NCBI GenBank assembly: GCA_039800005.1
Contig: JBDLRN010000106.1
Coordinates: forward strand, 1 to 21,243
Length of the DNA stretch: 21,243 nucleotides
Direction: 5' to 3'
Source: Casp-actino8 sp039800005
Lineage (GTDB): Bacteria; Actinomycetota; Acidimicrobiia; Acidimicrobiales; Ilumatobacteraceae
Shown here piece by piece: positions 1 to 9,262 of the stretch (the stretch's first letter is position 1; each line of letters starts with the position of its first letter). The position numbers and the translations under genes were made by a program. The notes under the pieces were generated by a model. That model was not told the DNA's origin. It made no database searches and saw nothing but the letters and a program-made list of their open reading frames with translations.

Positions 1-437
1 AAGCACGACTGGTCGTGTCGATCGCCGATCTGCGTCGGCCGGCCGATCTCCTGCGATCCGACACTTCCGACGTCTCCTCGGCGCGGGCTCTGGCGTCGTC
101 ACTGCGCAGCTTGAGTTCGTCCTTGCGGCTCGCCATCGATTCGTTCGACACGGCCGGTCCTCACGTCGGCACGCCGGCCCGGCGATTCGTCGACGGCCTC
201 CAGACCATGTCCTCGCTGGTGGCCGCGCATCGAGTCGCCACGCCGAGCGCGGTCGCCGATCTGGTGGCGAATCTGCGTGGTGGCCTACCACTCAGCGACC
301 GAGAACGAAGACGTCTCCGCGTCGCCCTCGACCGAACTCTCGATCCTCTTCACTGGAAATCAGCGGCCCACGAACTGAACCAACTGGCCGCCGCCGTTCG
401 AGGAGAACGAGGGATCGATTCCGTGGAAGGAACATGA
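1..437 (+). CDS. Unknown protein, C-terminal part (5' end cut by window)
   Basis: The reading frame is open from the left edge of the window to a TGA at 435-437. A GTG at 15 could be a start, but the frame continues upstream without a stop, so the gene may begin outside the window. The visible part is about 140 residues, rich in Arg, Leu, Ser and Ala, and looks mainly helical. It has no Cys and no motif that I recognise. Its stop overlaps the ATG of the next gene (ATGA, 434-437), so the two are probably translationally coupled. This makes it the first visible member of a three-gene cassette with the AAA+ ATPase. The frame is well supported by the overlap and the high-GC codon pattern. The function is unknown. 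Confidence 0.6.
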   Translation, partial: ARLVVSIADLRRPADLLRSDTSDVSSARALASSLRSLSSSLRLAIDSFDTAGPHVGTPARRFVDGLQTMSSLVAAHRVATPSAVADLVANLRGGLPLSDRERRRLRVALDRTLDPLHWKSAAHELNQLAAAVRGERGIDSVEGT

Positions 438-1969
438 ACCGCAACAAGATCGTCGACAGGATTCGCACACTCTTGCTCGAGCGAGCCGACCGGTGCGCCG
501 GTGGCACGCTCGACGAGAACTCGCCGCTCGAATTGATCGTGCGCGGAGAGTCGGTGAGCGCGCGGGTCTACCGCCGCTACAACGGGACTCTCGTGCTGGC
601 CGTCGATGTGTTCGTCGACTACGTCGATGAACACGACGAGGTGTTCCGCTGGATCGCCACCCGCAGCGGGGTGATGCCCTTCGCCACCATCCATGTCGAC
701 CGACCTCGACTCGCCGGAAGTGCCCCGGCGTCGGTCCAGGTGTCGCACGCGCTGGTGGCCGAGCACGTCAACGGCGCGCAACTCGACGAGGTGCTCGACG
801 GCATGACCTACATGGCGCGGCGGGCCCGGTCGCGTCTGCAAGAGGTCCTCGACGAGATCGAAGCGGTGCAATGGGAGATCGACGAGGCCGCACTCGCCGC
901 GTCCGAGGCCGACGAGGAAACCGGCGGAGACGCTGACGACGAGGCTGACGACGAGATCGAAGTCGACGTCGAGTCCGAGACCGGCGTCGCGATCGACATC
1001 GAACACGACGACATCGAACACGACGGCATCGACGACGACATCGACGGCGAAGGCGACGAGGCGTCGACCGCATCATCGAACCGGGCCAAGAAAGCAGCTC
1101 GACCGGTCGACGACATCCTCGCCGAACTCGACTCGTTGGTCGGACTCGAGCCGGTCAAGGCCGAGATCCGCAGGCTCGTCTCGGCGCAGCGGGTCGCCGA
1201 TCTGCGGCGTCGCCAAGGTCTGGCGGTCGACGACATTTCGCCGCATCTCGTCTTCGTGGGCAATCCGGGAACCGGCAAGACAACTGTGGCTCGTCTCGTG
1301 GGCGAGTTGTACCGGTCGATCGGTCTGCTGCCGAGTGGTCATCTCGTCGAGGCCGATCGCTCCACTCTCGTGGCGGGATACCTCGGGCAGACGGCGATCA
1401 AGACCCGCGGTGAGTGCAAGAAGGCACTCGGAGGAGTGCTCTTCGTCGACGAGGCCTACTCGCTCACGTCCTCGCCCGACGGCCGTGATTCCTACGGGAT
1501 CGAAGCGGTCAACACGTTGCTCACCTTCATGGAGAACCATCGCGGTCAGATGGCCGTGGTCGTGGCCGGCTACCCGTACGAGATGTACGAGTTCATCGAA
1601 TCGAACCCGGGATTGCGGGCGCGGTTCGACCTGGCGATCGAGTTCCCCGACTTCGACGAAGACGAACTCGAGGCCATCTTCCTCGACTTCGCCAGCCATG
1701 GTGACTACGTGCTCACCCCGGACGCCCACACGAAGTTGCGCCAGTTCATCGCGGCGTGGCCCCGCCACCGGGGTTTCGGCAACGGTCGCGAGGTACGCAA
1801 GCTCTTCGGTGACGTGACCCGCCGTCAGTCCGAATTGCTGGTCGCCGGTGGGTCGACCCGGTCCCTGACCGCCGAGCAGTTGCGCACGATCACCGCCGAG
1901 GCCATCCCGACCTCGCGCCCGGCTTCCTTCGACGTCGGGGTCCGCTACGGCCTAGGGGGATACCTGTGA
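434..1969 (+). CDS. AAA+ ATPase of the CbbX/EccA (SpoVK-like) type
   Basis: This 511-residue protein has a C-terminal AAA+ module. Walker A is GNPGTGKTT at residues 276-284, Walker B is VLFVDEAY with Asp339-Glu340, a sensor-1-like AVVVAGYP strand follows, and GLRARF at 393-398 carries the likely arginine fingers. These motifs match the CbbX/EccA clade, whose members remodel proteins as hexamers (for example Rubisco activation or type VII secretion). Residues 1-150 form an uncharacterised N-terminal domain. Residues about 155-215 are an Asp/Glu-rich, probably disordered linker with DIEHD repeats. The ATG overlaps the upstream stop by 4 bases, with AAGGA just before it. The stop overlaps the GTG of the next gene. 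The substrate is unknown; no Rubisco or ESX gene is visible, and the partners are most likely the two flanking unknown proteins. Confidence 0.92.
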   Translation: MNRNKIVDRIRTLLLERADRCAGGTLDENSPLELIVRGESVSARVYRRYNGTLVLAVDVFVDYVDEHDEVFRWIATRSGVMPFATIHVDRPRLAGSAPASVQVSHALVAEHVNGAQLDEVLDGMTYMARRARSRLQEVLDEIEAVQWEIDEAALAASEADEETGGDADDEADDEIEVDVESETGVAIDIEHDDIEHDGIDDDIDGEGDEASTASSNRAKKAARPVDDILAELDSLVGLEPVKAEIRRLVSAQRVADLRRRQGLAVDDISPHLVFVGNPGTGKTTVARLVGELYRSIGLLPSGHLVEADRSTLVAGYLGQTAIKTRGECKKALGGVLFVDEAYSLTSSPDGRDSYGIEAVNTLLTFMENHRGQMAVVVAGYPYEMYEFIESNPGLRARFDLAIEFPDFDEDELEAIFLDFASHGDYVLTPDAHTKLRQFIAAWPRHRGFGNGREVRKLFGDVTRRQSELLVAGGSTRSLTAEQLRTITAEAIPTSRPASFDVGVRYGLGGYL

Positions 1970-2469
1970 CCGGGGAGTTCCGGGTCCTCCCGGTGATCTA
2001 CGGCGGGCCGGGTCGACTGGGTGACTTCGCCTGGATGCGTTCGCAGCCCGAGTTCGCGCGGACCCTTTTCGTGTTCAACGACAACGAGGAACAGTTCGAG
2101 GATTTCGAGCGGGGACGGCCAGGCGGTTTCACCCCCGGCGGTGGCAATGCCGTCATCCGGCCGTGGCGCGGAGAGGACCCGCCCCGCGCAGCCGGGGTGC
2201 CGACCGGGCGGACCGGGAAGGGGTACCAGCGGCTCGACGAACGGGTCGAGGGCGTCTTGGGTCGCGCCGTGACCGTGATTCACGACCTGGTCGACACCGG
2301 GAGGTACGACTGCCTGACCTTCAGCCGCGATGCGTCGACGGAGATGCTCGGAGTCGGGATCTTTGCCCCGCATGTCGACTACTTGCGGCTCGTCTACCAG
2401 GTCCTGATGTCGGTTCGCCCCGGTGGCCCACGGTGGGCCCCGGGTGGAACGGGCGTCCCGAGTCCCTAG
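1966..2469 (+). CDS. Unknown 167-residue protein
   Basis: The GTG start overlaps the ATPase stop (GTGA, 1966-1969), and a purine-rich AGGGGGA lies 5 bases upstream. The protein has ordered motifs that look like a conserved fold: VIYGGPG near the N terminus, FVFNDNEEQF, a glycine-rich GGGNAVIRP, AAGVPTG, and a late LTFSRDAS...LGVGIF block. I do not recognise a named family. The glycine-rich and VPTG segments suggest nucleotide or ribose binding, but that is only a resemblance. The last 15 residues are Pro/Gly-rich and look like a tail. There is no signal peptide or membrane segment. Tight coupling to the AAA+ gene suggests a shared job, perhaps as substrate or adaptor. Confidence 0.75.
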   Translation: MTGEFRVLPVIYGGPGRLGDFAWMRSQPEFARTLFVFNDNEEQFEDFERGRPGGFTPGGGNAVIRPWRGEDPPRAAGVPTGRTGKGYQRLDERVEGVLGRAVTVIHDLVDTGRYDCLTFSRDASTEMLGVGIFAPHVDYLRLVYQVLMSVRPGGPRWAPGGTGVPSP

Positions 2470-2552
2470 GCTGACCAGGTCCGTCTGGGCTCCGGCTCTG
2501 GCGTGATGCTTCGGAACAGTCCGGGGCGACCTCCGACACAACACACGGAAGG
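2467..2552 (+). promoter_or_regulatory. rpsO leader with possible promoter and RBS
   Basis: A TAGGCT that could be a -10 box lies at 2467-2472, overlapping the stop of the preceding gene, with no convincing -35. GGAAGG at 2547-2552 is a clear ribosome binding site 8 bases before the rpsO ATG. The roughly 80-base leader between them could hold an S15 autoregulatory fold, as described for other bacterial rpsO mRNAs, but I see only short stems such as CGGA-loop-TCCG near 2515. Confidence 0.35.
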
Positions 2553-2560
2553 CAGATGTC

Positions 2561-2824
2561 ATGGCAGCAACGCCCAAGGCCGACACGATCGCGAAGCACC
2601 GCAAGCACGCGAGCGACACCGGTTCTCCCGAGGTGCAGATCGCACTCCTCAGCGAGCGGATCAACCACCTCACCGATCACCTGAAGACCCACCCGAAGGA
2701 CCACCACAGCCGTCGTGGTCTGCTCATGCTGGTGGGTCGTCGCCGCCGTCTTCTCGACTACGTGAAGGCTGGCAACGTCGAGCGGTACCGCGAGATCGTG
2801 GCCGAATTGGGCCTGCGTCGCTGA
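2561..2824 (+). CDS. rpsO: 30S ribosomal protein S15
   Basis: This 87-residue protein has the full S15 signature: DTGSPEVQIALLSERI near residue 19, the NHLTDHLKTHPKDHHSRRGLL block that contacts 16S rRNA, and the C-terminal RRRRLLDYVK. S15 is a primary binding protein of the 30S central domain. The length equals the family norm (about 88-89). The ATG has GGAAGG 8 bases upstream. It is followed by pnp, a gene order conserved across many bacteria. In several species S15 represses its own translation; the leader here has not been matched to a known S15 regulator. Confidence 0.98.
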   Translation: MAATPKADTIAKHRKHASDTGSPEVQIALLSERINHLTDHLKTHPKDHHSRRGLLMLVGRRRRLLDYVKAGNVERYREIVAELGLRR

Positions 2825-2832
2825 GACGTCTT

Positions 2833-2858
2833 CGGTGGTCGATGTTCGTCGGCCACCG
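2833..2858 (+). terminator. Hairpin just after rpsO (attenuator/terminator-like)
   Basis: CGGTGGTCGA at 2833-2842 pairs with TCGGCCACCG at 2849-2858 around a 6-base loop. The stem is 10 bp including one U-G wobble, and it starts 8 bases after the rpsO stop. No U tract follows, so if it terminates it is of the tail-less type common in actinobacteria. It may instead protect the rpsO 3' end. Its position matches the t1 attenuator between rpsO and pnp in Escherichia coli. Confidence 0.6.
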
Positions 2859-2878
2859 CACATACACCGAGCAGTGAA

Positions 2879-2941
2879 GGATCGGTTGTCAGTCGCCCGT
2901 GCCGTCTCCGAGGACGCGGCACCGCCGACTGGGAACCGTCC
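2879..2941 (+). promoter_or_regulatory. Long imperfect stem-loop in the pnp leader (possible RNase III site)
   Basis: Nested arms pair across this stretch. GGTT (2884-2887) pairs with AACC (2934-2937), CAGTCG (2890-2895) with CGACTG (2926-2931), and GTGCCG (2899-2904) with CGGCAC (2917-2922), with small internal loops. Short outer GG/CC pairs extend the base. In E. coli and Streptomyces an RNase III-processed hairpin lies between rpsO and pnp and feeds pnp autocontrol. This structure is at the same place; processing here is inferred. Confidence 0.6.
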
Positions 2942-2988
2942 CGCTGCTCCCGATGCGACGAGAGTTCGTCGCCCGAAAGGAGCTCGTC

Positions 2989-5415
<2,427 letters not shown>

Positions 5416-5456
5416 GTGATCGCTCGCCCGTCGAGCATCGCAACGAACACTCGGAA

Positions 5457-5491
5457 CATGCCCGAGGTCCTGGTTTAGGATCTCGGGCATG
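5457..5491 (+). terminator. 15-bp hairpin after pnp that overlaps the dapB promoter and start
   Basis: CATGCCCGAGGTCCT (5457-5471) pairs with AGGATCTCGGGCATG (5477-5491) around the loop GGTTT. All 15 positions pair if one G-U wobble is allowed. No U tract follows. The right arm holds most of the dapB -10 box and ends on the G of the dapB ATG. It can act as a tail-less pnp terminator, as an operator-like DNA dyad, or as a device that hides the dapB start in read-through RNA. Confidence 0.7.
5476..5488 (+). promoter_or_regulatory. Putative leaderless promoter of dapB
   Basis: TAGGAT at 5476-5481 fits the actinobacterial TANNNT -10 consensus. Seven bases separate it from the ATG at 5489, so transcription should begin at or next to the A of the start codon. 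No good -35 element is visible. Confidence 0.55.
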
Positions 5492-6289
5492 TCCGCGTCT
5501 CGGCCCGTGTCAGCGATGGCTTCACCGATCAGAGTCGGCGTCTTCGGCGCCGGCGGTCGCATGGGAGCGACGGTGTGCGACGCCGTGGCCGCCGATCCCG
5601 ATCTGCAACTGGTCGCCGCCGTCGATCCGGCCGCGGTCGGTCGCTCGGTGCACGGTGTCACGATCGCCGACGATTTCTCCGGGTTCTCGTCCTCGAACCT
5701 CGACGTGGTGGTCGACTTCACGGTGGCCGCGGCCTCGCGTCAGAACCTGAAATGGTGCGCCGAGAACGGCATCCATGCCGTGGTGGGCACCACCGGTTTC
5801 TCCGACGGCGACTACGGCTCGTTCCGGTCGTCGTTCTCGACGTCGAATTGTCTGATCGCCGCCAACTTCGCCATCAGTGCCGTGCTCATGATGAAGTTCG
5901 CCGCCATGGCCGCACCGTGGTTCGACACCGCCGAGATCATCGAATTGCATCACGACAACAAGGCCGATGCGCCGAGCGGAACGGCGGTCGCCACCGCGCG
6001 CCGGATGGCCGAGGCGTCAGCCGACTGGGCGGTCGACCCCACCACCCACGAAGTGATCCCGGGCGCCCGAGGCGGGAAGGGCCCGGCCGACATCCGCGTA
6101 CACGCTGTGCGCATGCGCGGGATGGTGGCTCATCAAGAAGTGATCCTCGGGGCGGCCGGTCAGACGCTCACCATTCGCCAGGACAGTTACGACCGAGTCA
6201 GTTTCATGCCCGGTGTGGTGTTGGCGTGCAAGAAAGTGGCGTCGTTGCCCGGGCTCACGCTCGGACTCGACGCCGCTCTCGAGATCTAG
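5489..6289 (+). CDS. dapB: 4-hydroxy-tetrahydrodipicolinate reductase
   Basis: DapB reduces the dihydrodipicolinate precursor with NAD(P)H in lysine and diaminopimelate synthesis. The 266-residue protein shows the nucleotide-binding GVFGAGGRMG near its N terminus, GTTGF in the middle, and the catalytic ELHHDNKADAPSGTA, with His154, His155 and Lys158 placed as in the family. The length is normal. I use the ATG at 5489 because a -10 box ends 7 bases before it. The ATG at 5516, nine codons downstream, is an alternative that gives a shorter N terminus but has no ribosome binding site. Diaminopimelate also feeds peptidoglycan. The gene lies near pnp in other actinobacteria too; no dapA is visible here. 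Confidence 0.96.
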   Translation: MSASRPVSAMASPIRVGVFGAGGRMGATVCDAVAADPDLQLVAAVDPAAVGRSVHGVTIADDFSGFSSSNLDVVVDFTVAAASRQNLKWCAENGIHAVVGTTGFSDGDYGSFRSSFSTSNCLIAANFAISAVLMMKFAAMAAPWFDTAEIIELHHDNKADAPSGTAVATARRMAEASADWAVDPTTHEVIPGARGGKGPADIRVHAVRMRGMVAHQEVILGAAGQTLTIRQDSYDRVSFMPGVVLACKKVASLPGLTLGLDAALEI

Positions 6290-6306
6290 CAACTCTCGAG
6301 ATCTAG
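6276..6306. repeat. 14-bp direct duplication at the dapB 3' end
   Basis: CTCTCGAGATCTAG occurs at 6276-6289 and again at 6293-6306, with a 3-base spacer. The first copy ends on the dapB stop codon. Each copy contains the palindromes CTCGAG and AGATCT. It lies between two convergent genes. It may be a slippage duplication or a weak convergent-terminator element. Confidence 0.7.
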
Positions 6307-6319
6307 AAGTCTTCCTCGG

Positions 6320-6799
6320 TCAGAGGTGACCGAGCACGACTTCGCAGGCGCTCACGCTCACGCCGGGGCCGTCCTCGACGTTGATCTCGGTGACCACGCC
6401 GTTCTCGAGGATCGCGGAGTAGCGCTGCGAACGCGTGCCGAGGCCGAAACCCGAACCGTCCATCTCGAGGCCCATGGCGCGAGTGAAGTCGCCACCATCG
6501 GCGAGCATCACGATGCCGTCGGCGCCCTGGGCCTTGCCCCAAGCGTCCATGACCCACGGGTCGTTGACGCTCACGCACGCGATGGTCGACACGCCCTTGG
6601 CCTGCAGCGCCTCGCGGTTCTTCACGTACCCGGGAAGGTGGATCATCGAGCAACCGGGGGTGAACGCGCCGGGAACGGCGAACAGCACGACCTTGCCCGA
6701 ACCGATCACGTCGTGTGAGTTGACGGTCTGGGGCATGCCGTCGGCACCCAGGACGCGCAGGGTGGTGTTGGGGATGGTGTCGCCGACCTTGATGGGCAT
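6320..6799 (-). CDS. Peroxiredoxin, Prx5 type
   Basis: Thiol peroxidases of this family reduce hydrogen peroxide and organic hydroperoxides in the cytoplasm. The 159-residue protein has the active-site block PGAFTPGCS, with the peroxidatic Cys at residue 50, followed by VSVNDPWVMDAW. Two more cysteines, Cys75 and Cys152, sit near the positions of Cys72 and Cys151 in human PRDX5, where the last one resolves the disulfide; an atypical 2-Cys mechanism is therefore possible but not shown. There is no glutaredoxin domain. AGGAG lies 5 bases before the ATG. It follows the DedA-like gene with a 36-base gap and appears to have its own -10 box there. It converges on dapB. Confidence 0.93.
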   Translation of the reverse strand: MPIKVGDTIPNTTLRVLGADGMPQTVNSHDVIGSGKVVLFAVPGAFTPGCSMIHLPGYVKNREALQAKGVSTIACVSVNDPWVMDAWGKAQGADGIVMLADGGDFTRAMGLEMDGSGFGLGTRSQRYSAILENGVVTEINVEDGPGVSVSACEVVLGHL

Positions 6800-6804
6800 G
6801 AGAA

Positions 6805-6833
6805 CTCCTGACTCGAGAGGTCCTCGGAAGTTA
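6805..6833 (-). promoter_or_regulatory. Putative promoter and RBS of the peroxiredoxin gene
   Basis: On the minus strand TAACTT (6828-6833) fits TANNNT, and AGGAG (6805-6809) lies 5 bases before the ATG. The implied leader is about 20 bases, so this gene would be conventionally leadered, unlike its neighbours. Confidence 0.4.
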
Positions 6834-6835
6834 GG

Positions 6836-7552
6836 TCAGGTCGTCGAACCGTGTGAAGTCGAGCCGGGTTCGCCGTCGGCCGTCAGATCCGCCTCGGGTT
6901 CGTCGGTGGGGTGCTCGATCTCGTGGATCACATCGGGGATCGACCGGCGGGCCTGTCGGCCCGACTGCAGGAACGAGATCGCGAAGAGTCCGACGACGAT
7001 CCACCACTGATAATCCTCGATCCAGTCGAGAAAGTCCCGGATCTGATCTTCGAGGGCCTTGCCTCCGGCCCAGAGCACGGCCAGTTTGAGCGCGATACCG
7101 ATCGACACCAAGGGGACGAACATGCGCGGGGCCATCCGGCGGTGGCCGGCCATGATGCAGACGATGTTGCTGCCCGGCATGAGAATCACGAGGAGCCAGC
7201 CGACTCGATCGACACCGGCCTGGATCCATCGGTAGATCGGCGGCAGTTCGCCGATCCGCGTCTCGGTCCAGGTGATGGCTCGTTGTCCGTACCAGCGACC
7301 GAGGTAGAAGAGCACCACTGCGGCGAGCAGGATTCGCACGAATCCGATCACGGCGTACGGCACGACGTCGATGAAGGGCACCGACCCGAACAGGTTGCGA
7401 TTGCGCGACGACAAGGCGAGCACCACGGCCGGACGTTCGTCGACCCAGGCCGGACCGAGGTTGGAGCCGATGGTGCCGAGAGTGAACAGGACACCCGAGC
7501 CGATGAGGATGCCGCGGCGAGCCAACGGCGAGACATGCTCGTGATCCGACAT
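6836..7552 (-). CDS. DedA-like membrane protein
   Basis: This 238-residue integral membrane protein resembles the DedA/SNARE-associated (VTT) superfamily, whose members are lipid scramblases or transporters affecting membrane potential and antibiotic tolerance. Hydrophobic segments lie near residues 12-32, 60-85, 120-145, 150-172 and 190-207. The segment with ILMPGSNIVCIMAGHRRM resembles the conserved Pro-Gly/Gly/Arg region of DedA proteins. The match is divergent, so the family call is moderate. The C terminus is a soluble, acidic and Ser/Thr-rich tail of about 35 residues. I chose the ATG at 7552 because a TAGGAT box ends 7 bases upstream of it; the ATG at 7561 falls inside that box. It is divergent from the acyl-CoA synthetase gene. 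Confidence 0.72.
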   Translation of the reverse strand: MSDHEHVSPLARRGILIGSGVLFTLGTIGSNLGPAWVDERPAVVLALSSRNRNLFGSVPFIDVVPYAVIGFVRILLAAVVLFYLGRWYGQRAITWTETRIGELPPIYRWIQAGVDRVGWLLVILMPGSNIVCIMAGHRRMAPRMFVPLVSIGIALKLAVLWAGGKALEDQIRDFLDWIEDYQWWIVVGLFAISFLQSGRQARRSIPDVIHEIEHPTDEPEADLTADGEPGSTSHGSTT

Positions 7553-7565
7553 TTCGATCATCCTA
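7553..7565 (-). promoter_or_regulatory. Putative leaderless promoter of the DedA-like gene
   Basis: On the minus strand TAGGAT (7560-7565) is followed by 7 bases and then the ATG. This is the same hexamer and the same spacing as at dapB. No Shine-Dalgarno sequence is present. Confidence 0.55.
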
Positions 7566-7576
7566 GAGACGACGAC

Positions 7577-7604
7577 TATCCTTTGTGGATCAACTTTCAG
7601 GGGG
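7577..7604 (+). promoter_or_regulatory. Putative promoter and RBS of the acyl-CoA synthetase gene
   Basis: TATCCT at 7577-7582 fits a -10 box, giving a leader of roughly 20 bases. AGGGGG at 7599-7604 lies 5 bases before the ATG at 7610. The box is only 11 bases from the oppositely oriented -10 of the DedA-like gene, so the two promoters probably interfere or share control. Confidence 0.5.
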
Positions 7605-7609
7605 ACATC

Positions 7610-9262
7610 ATGAGCGCCAATCAAACCCAGCCCGCCTTCGCCGGACTCATGCAGGACGTACCGCTGTCGATCCTGCATCTGTTCGATCGAGCCGAGCGCT
7701 ATTTCGGACGCAAGACCATCACCACGGCCACGGCGACCGGAATCGAGCGCATGACCTATGCCGAATGGGCCACGCGCACTCGCAAGGTGGCCACGGTTCT
7801 CGATCGTCTCGGCATCTCGTCGTCGGGTCGCGTGGCCACCTTCGCGTGGAACACGGCGCGTCACCTCGAGTTGTACTTCGCGGCACCGTGTTCGGGTCGT
7901 GTGCTCCACACGCTCAACATCCGCCTGTTCCCCGAACAGCTCACGTACATCGCGAACCACGCGGAAGACGAGGTGATCTTCGTCGATCGTTCGTTGATCG
8001 GTCTGCTCGCGCCGCTGCTGCCCACCTTCACGACGGTGAAGCATCTGGTGATCATGGACGATGGCAAGGGCGACGTGCCGGCCGATCTGGCGGGTATCAC
8101 GCGCCACGACTACGAAGAACTGCTGGCCACCGCCGAGCCGGCCTCGTTCGTCGAGGTGAACGAGAACACGGCGGCGTCGATGTGTTACACGAGCGGCACC
8201 ACCGGCAATCCGAAAGGTGTCGTGTACTCCCATCGCAGCACCTTCTTGCACACGATGGCCGCCATGATGGCCGATGGCCTGGGAGTCACCGAGCGCGATT
8301 CGATCCTGCCGGTCGTTCCCATGTTCCACGCCAACGCGTGGGGACTGGCGCATGCCGCAGTGGCCGCCGGCGCCGATCTCGTGATGCCCGGTCCCGATCT
8401 GTCGCCGAAGGCCGTCGCCGATCTCGTCGTGAACGAGAAGGTCACGGTTGCCGCCGGTGTTCCCACCATCTGGATGGGTGTGTTGCCGGAGTTGAAGGGT
8501 CGCGACACGTCGAATCTGCGCGCCATTCCCTGTGGCGGTTCGGCGGTTCCGCGCGCTTTGTCGGAGGCCTACCGCGCTCAGACCGGTCTGCCCATCCTGC
8601 AGGCGTGGGGCATGACCGAGACCAGTCCGCTGGCCGCGATCTGCCATCTCGACAGCGATCAGTTGCTGCTCGACGTCGACACCCAAGCCGATCTGCGCAC
8701 GCAGGTCGGCCGCACCATCTTCGGAGTCGAGTGTCGTGTGGTCGAGCCCGGCACCATCACCAGCGTTCCGTGGGATGGCGAGTCGAGCGGTGAACTGCAG
8801 TGTCGTGGCAACTGGATCGCCGCCACGTACTACAACGACGAGCGTGCGGGGGAGAGTTTCACGGCCGACGGATGGTTGCGCACCGGTGACGTGGCGTCGA
8901 TCGACGAGCGCGGACGCATCCACCTGCTCGACCGCACCAAGGACCTCATCAAGTCTGGTGGCGAATGGATCAGCTCGGTCGAGATCGAGAACGAACTGAT
9001 GGCGCATCCCAAGATTCGGGAAGCGGCCGTGATCGGAGTTCCGCATCCCAAGTGGAGCGAACGTCCCTTGGCGTGCGTGGTACTCGAACAGGGTGCGACC
9101 ATGACTCCGGCCGAGGTGATCGAACATCTGGCGCCGACGCTCGCCAAGTGGCAGTTGCCCGATGACGTGGTGTTCATCGACGAGGTGCCCAAGACGAGTG
9201 TGGGCAAGTTCTCGAAGAAGACCTTGCGTGATCGCTTCGCCGACTACCAACTTCCGACGTGA
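7610..9262 (+). CDS. Fatty-acyl-CoA synthetase (AMP-binding, FadD-like)
   Basis: The enzyme joins a fatty acid to CoA through an acyl-adenylate. The 550-residue product carries YTSGTTGNPKGVVYSHRS from residue 193 (the AMP-binding P-loop), WGMTETSPL, the LRTGDVASIDERGRIHLLDR block with the hinge and ribose-binding Asp, DLIKSGGEWIS, and a C-terminal PKTSVGKFSKK with the likely adenylation Lys at 533. The frame is open further upstream, but I chose 7610 because of AGGGGG 5 bases before it. The residues point to medium- or long-chain acids, but chain length cannot be read from sequence. The stop overlaps the GTG of the cupredoxin lipoprotein gene, so the two are cotranscribed. Confidence 0.95.
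   Translation: MSANQTQPAFAGLMQDVPLSILHLFDRAERYFGRKTITTATATGIERMTYAEWATRTRKVATVLDRLGISSSGRVATFAWNTARHLELYFAAPCSGRVLHTLNIRLFPEQLTYIANHAEDEVIFVDRSLIGLLAPLLPTFTTVKHLVIMDDGKGDVPADLAGITRHDYEELLATAEPASFVEVNENTAASMCYTSGTTGNPKGVVYSHRSTFLHTMAAMMADGLGVTERDSILPVVPMFHANAWGLAHAAVAAGADLVMPGPDLSPKAVADLVVNEKVTVAAGVPTIWMGVLPELKGRDTSNLRAIPCGGSAVPRALSEAYRAQTGLPILQAWGMTETSPLAAICHLDSDQLLLDVDTQADLRTQVGRTIFGVECRVVEPGTITSVPWDGESSGELQCRGNWIAATYYNDERAGESFTADGWLRTGDVASIDERGRIHLLDRTKDLIKSGGEWISSVEIENELMAHPKIREAAVIGVPHPKWSERPLACVVLEQGATMTPAEVIEHLAPTLAKWQLPDDVVFIDEVPKTSVGKFSKKTLRDRFADYQLPT

Noticed and set aside
2419..2445. GC-rich hairpin (GGCCCAC/GTGGGCC) near the 3' end of the third gene as a terminator
   Set aside because: The loop would be a single base, the outer pairs are broken, it lies inside the coding frame, and there is no U tract.
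2842..2877. 11-codon leader peptide frame between rpsO and pnp
   Set aside because: The ATG lies inside the left arm of a hairpin, there is no ribosome binding site, and the peptide has no run of one amino acid that would suggest attenuation.
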